Of a stretch of DNA of 5,551 nucleotides, positions 5,150 to 5,551 are shown piece by piece (position 1 is the stretch's first letter; each line of letters begins with the position of its first letter). A model generated the notes under the pieces. The model was not told the origin of the DNA, searched no databases, and was given only the letters and a program-made list of their open reading frames with translations. The DNA comes from Chlamydiota bacterium. GTDB lineage: Bacteria > Chlamydiota > Chlamydiia > Chlamydiales > Rhabdochlamydiaceae. The translations under genes and the position numbers were made by a program. Where the stretch lies: assembly GCA_016866585.1 (NCBI GenBank), contig VGMB01000115.1:1-5551 (forward strand), given 5' to 3'.

Positions 5150-5551
5150 ATGAGAAGACTACACAAAAATTCTATAGCTATCCTTGGACTGTCGGTGTTT
5201 TTTTTAACCGGTTGTCAAAAGTATTATCTTTCATTAACTGACCAGAAAGTAGATGTAAATTCTCTTGCTAGCACGTATGTAGGTTCACCCGATAAAAGAC
5301 AGCATAGCCCTCCGCTGGGTCAATTAGTTGTTATGGATTGGAGGATTCCAAGATTTATCCTGCCTGAAGGTCCCTTCATAGAGCTTTTTGTTCTATATGG
5401 AAATTATACCGAAAAAAAATTTACTTTTCCTATTGATAAAAGAATGGGGTATGTGGTCTATAAAAATCTTAACGAAGAGTTTGTGGATAACAAGGGGATA
5501 ATCTCTTATCGGGCGGATATAAAACTTGCAGACGGTCAGATTTATAAATCA
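5150..5551 (+). CDS. Putative lipoprotein, N-terminal part (runs off right edge)
   Basis: The first 134 codons of a frame that is still open at the window end. The N-terminus is a lipoprotein signal: basic MRRLHK, a hydrophobic core (IAILGLSVFFL, residues 9-19), and the lipobox LTGC with Cys22, the expected lipidation site after signal peptidase II cleavage. The mature part begins QKYYLSLTDQ and contains a Pro/Gly-rich segment, GSPDKRQHSPPLGQ (45-58). Alternating hydrophobic stretches (LVVMDW, FIELFVLYG) follow, suggesting beta structure. I do not recognise a named family; the pattern loosely recalls conserved chlamydial lipoproteins of unknown function, but that is an impression only. ATG 5150 is preceded by GAAGAGA about 3-4 bases upstream. 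The residues after Cys22 are not Asp at +2 (Gln instead), which under the E. coli rule would send it to the outer membrane. It is transcribed divergently from the NUDIX gene. Confidence 0.8.
   Translation, partial: MRRLHKNSIAILGLSVFFLTGCQKYYLSLTDQKVDVNSLASTYVGSPDKRQHSPPLGQLVVMDWRIPRFILPEGPFIELFVLYGNYTEKKFTFPIDKRMGYVVYKNLNEEFVDNKGIISYRADIKLADGQIYKS

Overview
The window reads as AT-rich bacterial chromosome from an obligate intracellular energy parasite. The best guess is a member of the Chlamydiales outside the classical Chlamydiaceae (Parachlamydia/Simkania/Waddlia-like). The basis is an ATP/ADP translocase-family (NTT) carrier whose N-terminus resembles chlamydial Npt proteins, next to a small bilobed membrane protein of the kind common in these genomes, with class II fumarase nearby. 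The lineage is an inference from these genes; no marker gene is present.

Left part (1-1264, all on the minus strand): the 5' end of a TM2-domain membrane protein runs off the left edge (1-105). It lies 49 bases downstream of a DUF84/YjjX-type inosine/xanthosine triphosphatase (155-682). A gene-free AT-rich spacer (683-955) with one imperfect direct repeat follows. Next is a 102-residue protein with two closely spaced hydrophobic segments (956-1264), which has a good ribosome binding site and a sigma70-like promoter.

Middle (1265-4580, plus strand): a divergent, very AT-rich control region holds a short perfect inverted repeat. It leads into the NTT nucleotide carrier, whose true start is most likely ATG 1504, not TTG 1438. 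The carrier ends at a strong rho-independent terminator (3040-3072). Class II fumarase fumC follows as an apparently separate unit, with its start at 3168 set by an AAGGGG ribosome binding site.

Right part (4564-5551): a NUDIX hydrolase on the minus strand overlaps the 3' end of fumC by 17 bases, tail to tail, and carries an unusual hydrophobic C-terminal tail. Divergent from it, the first 134 codons of a lipoprotein with a clear lipobox run off the right edge.

The genes do not form one operon. A loose common theme is nucleotide economy: an NTT carrier that imports or exchanges nucleotides, plus two nucleotide-clearing hydrolases (DUF84 and NUDIX). I see no CRISPR array, transposon, tRNA or rRNA, and no convincing new multi-gene system. 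The items most worth a second look are the Glu-to-Asp change at a key charged position of the carrier, the small bilobed membrane protein, and the two edge genes, which are easy to miss because they are truncated.
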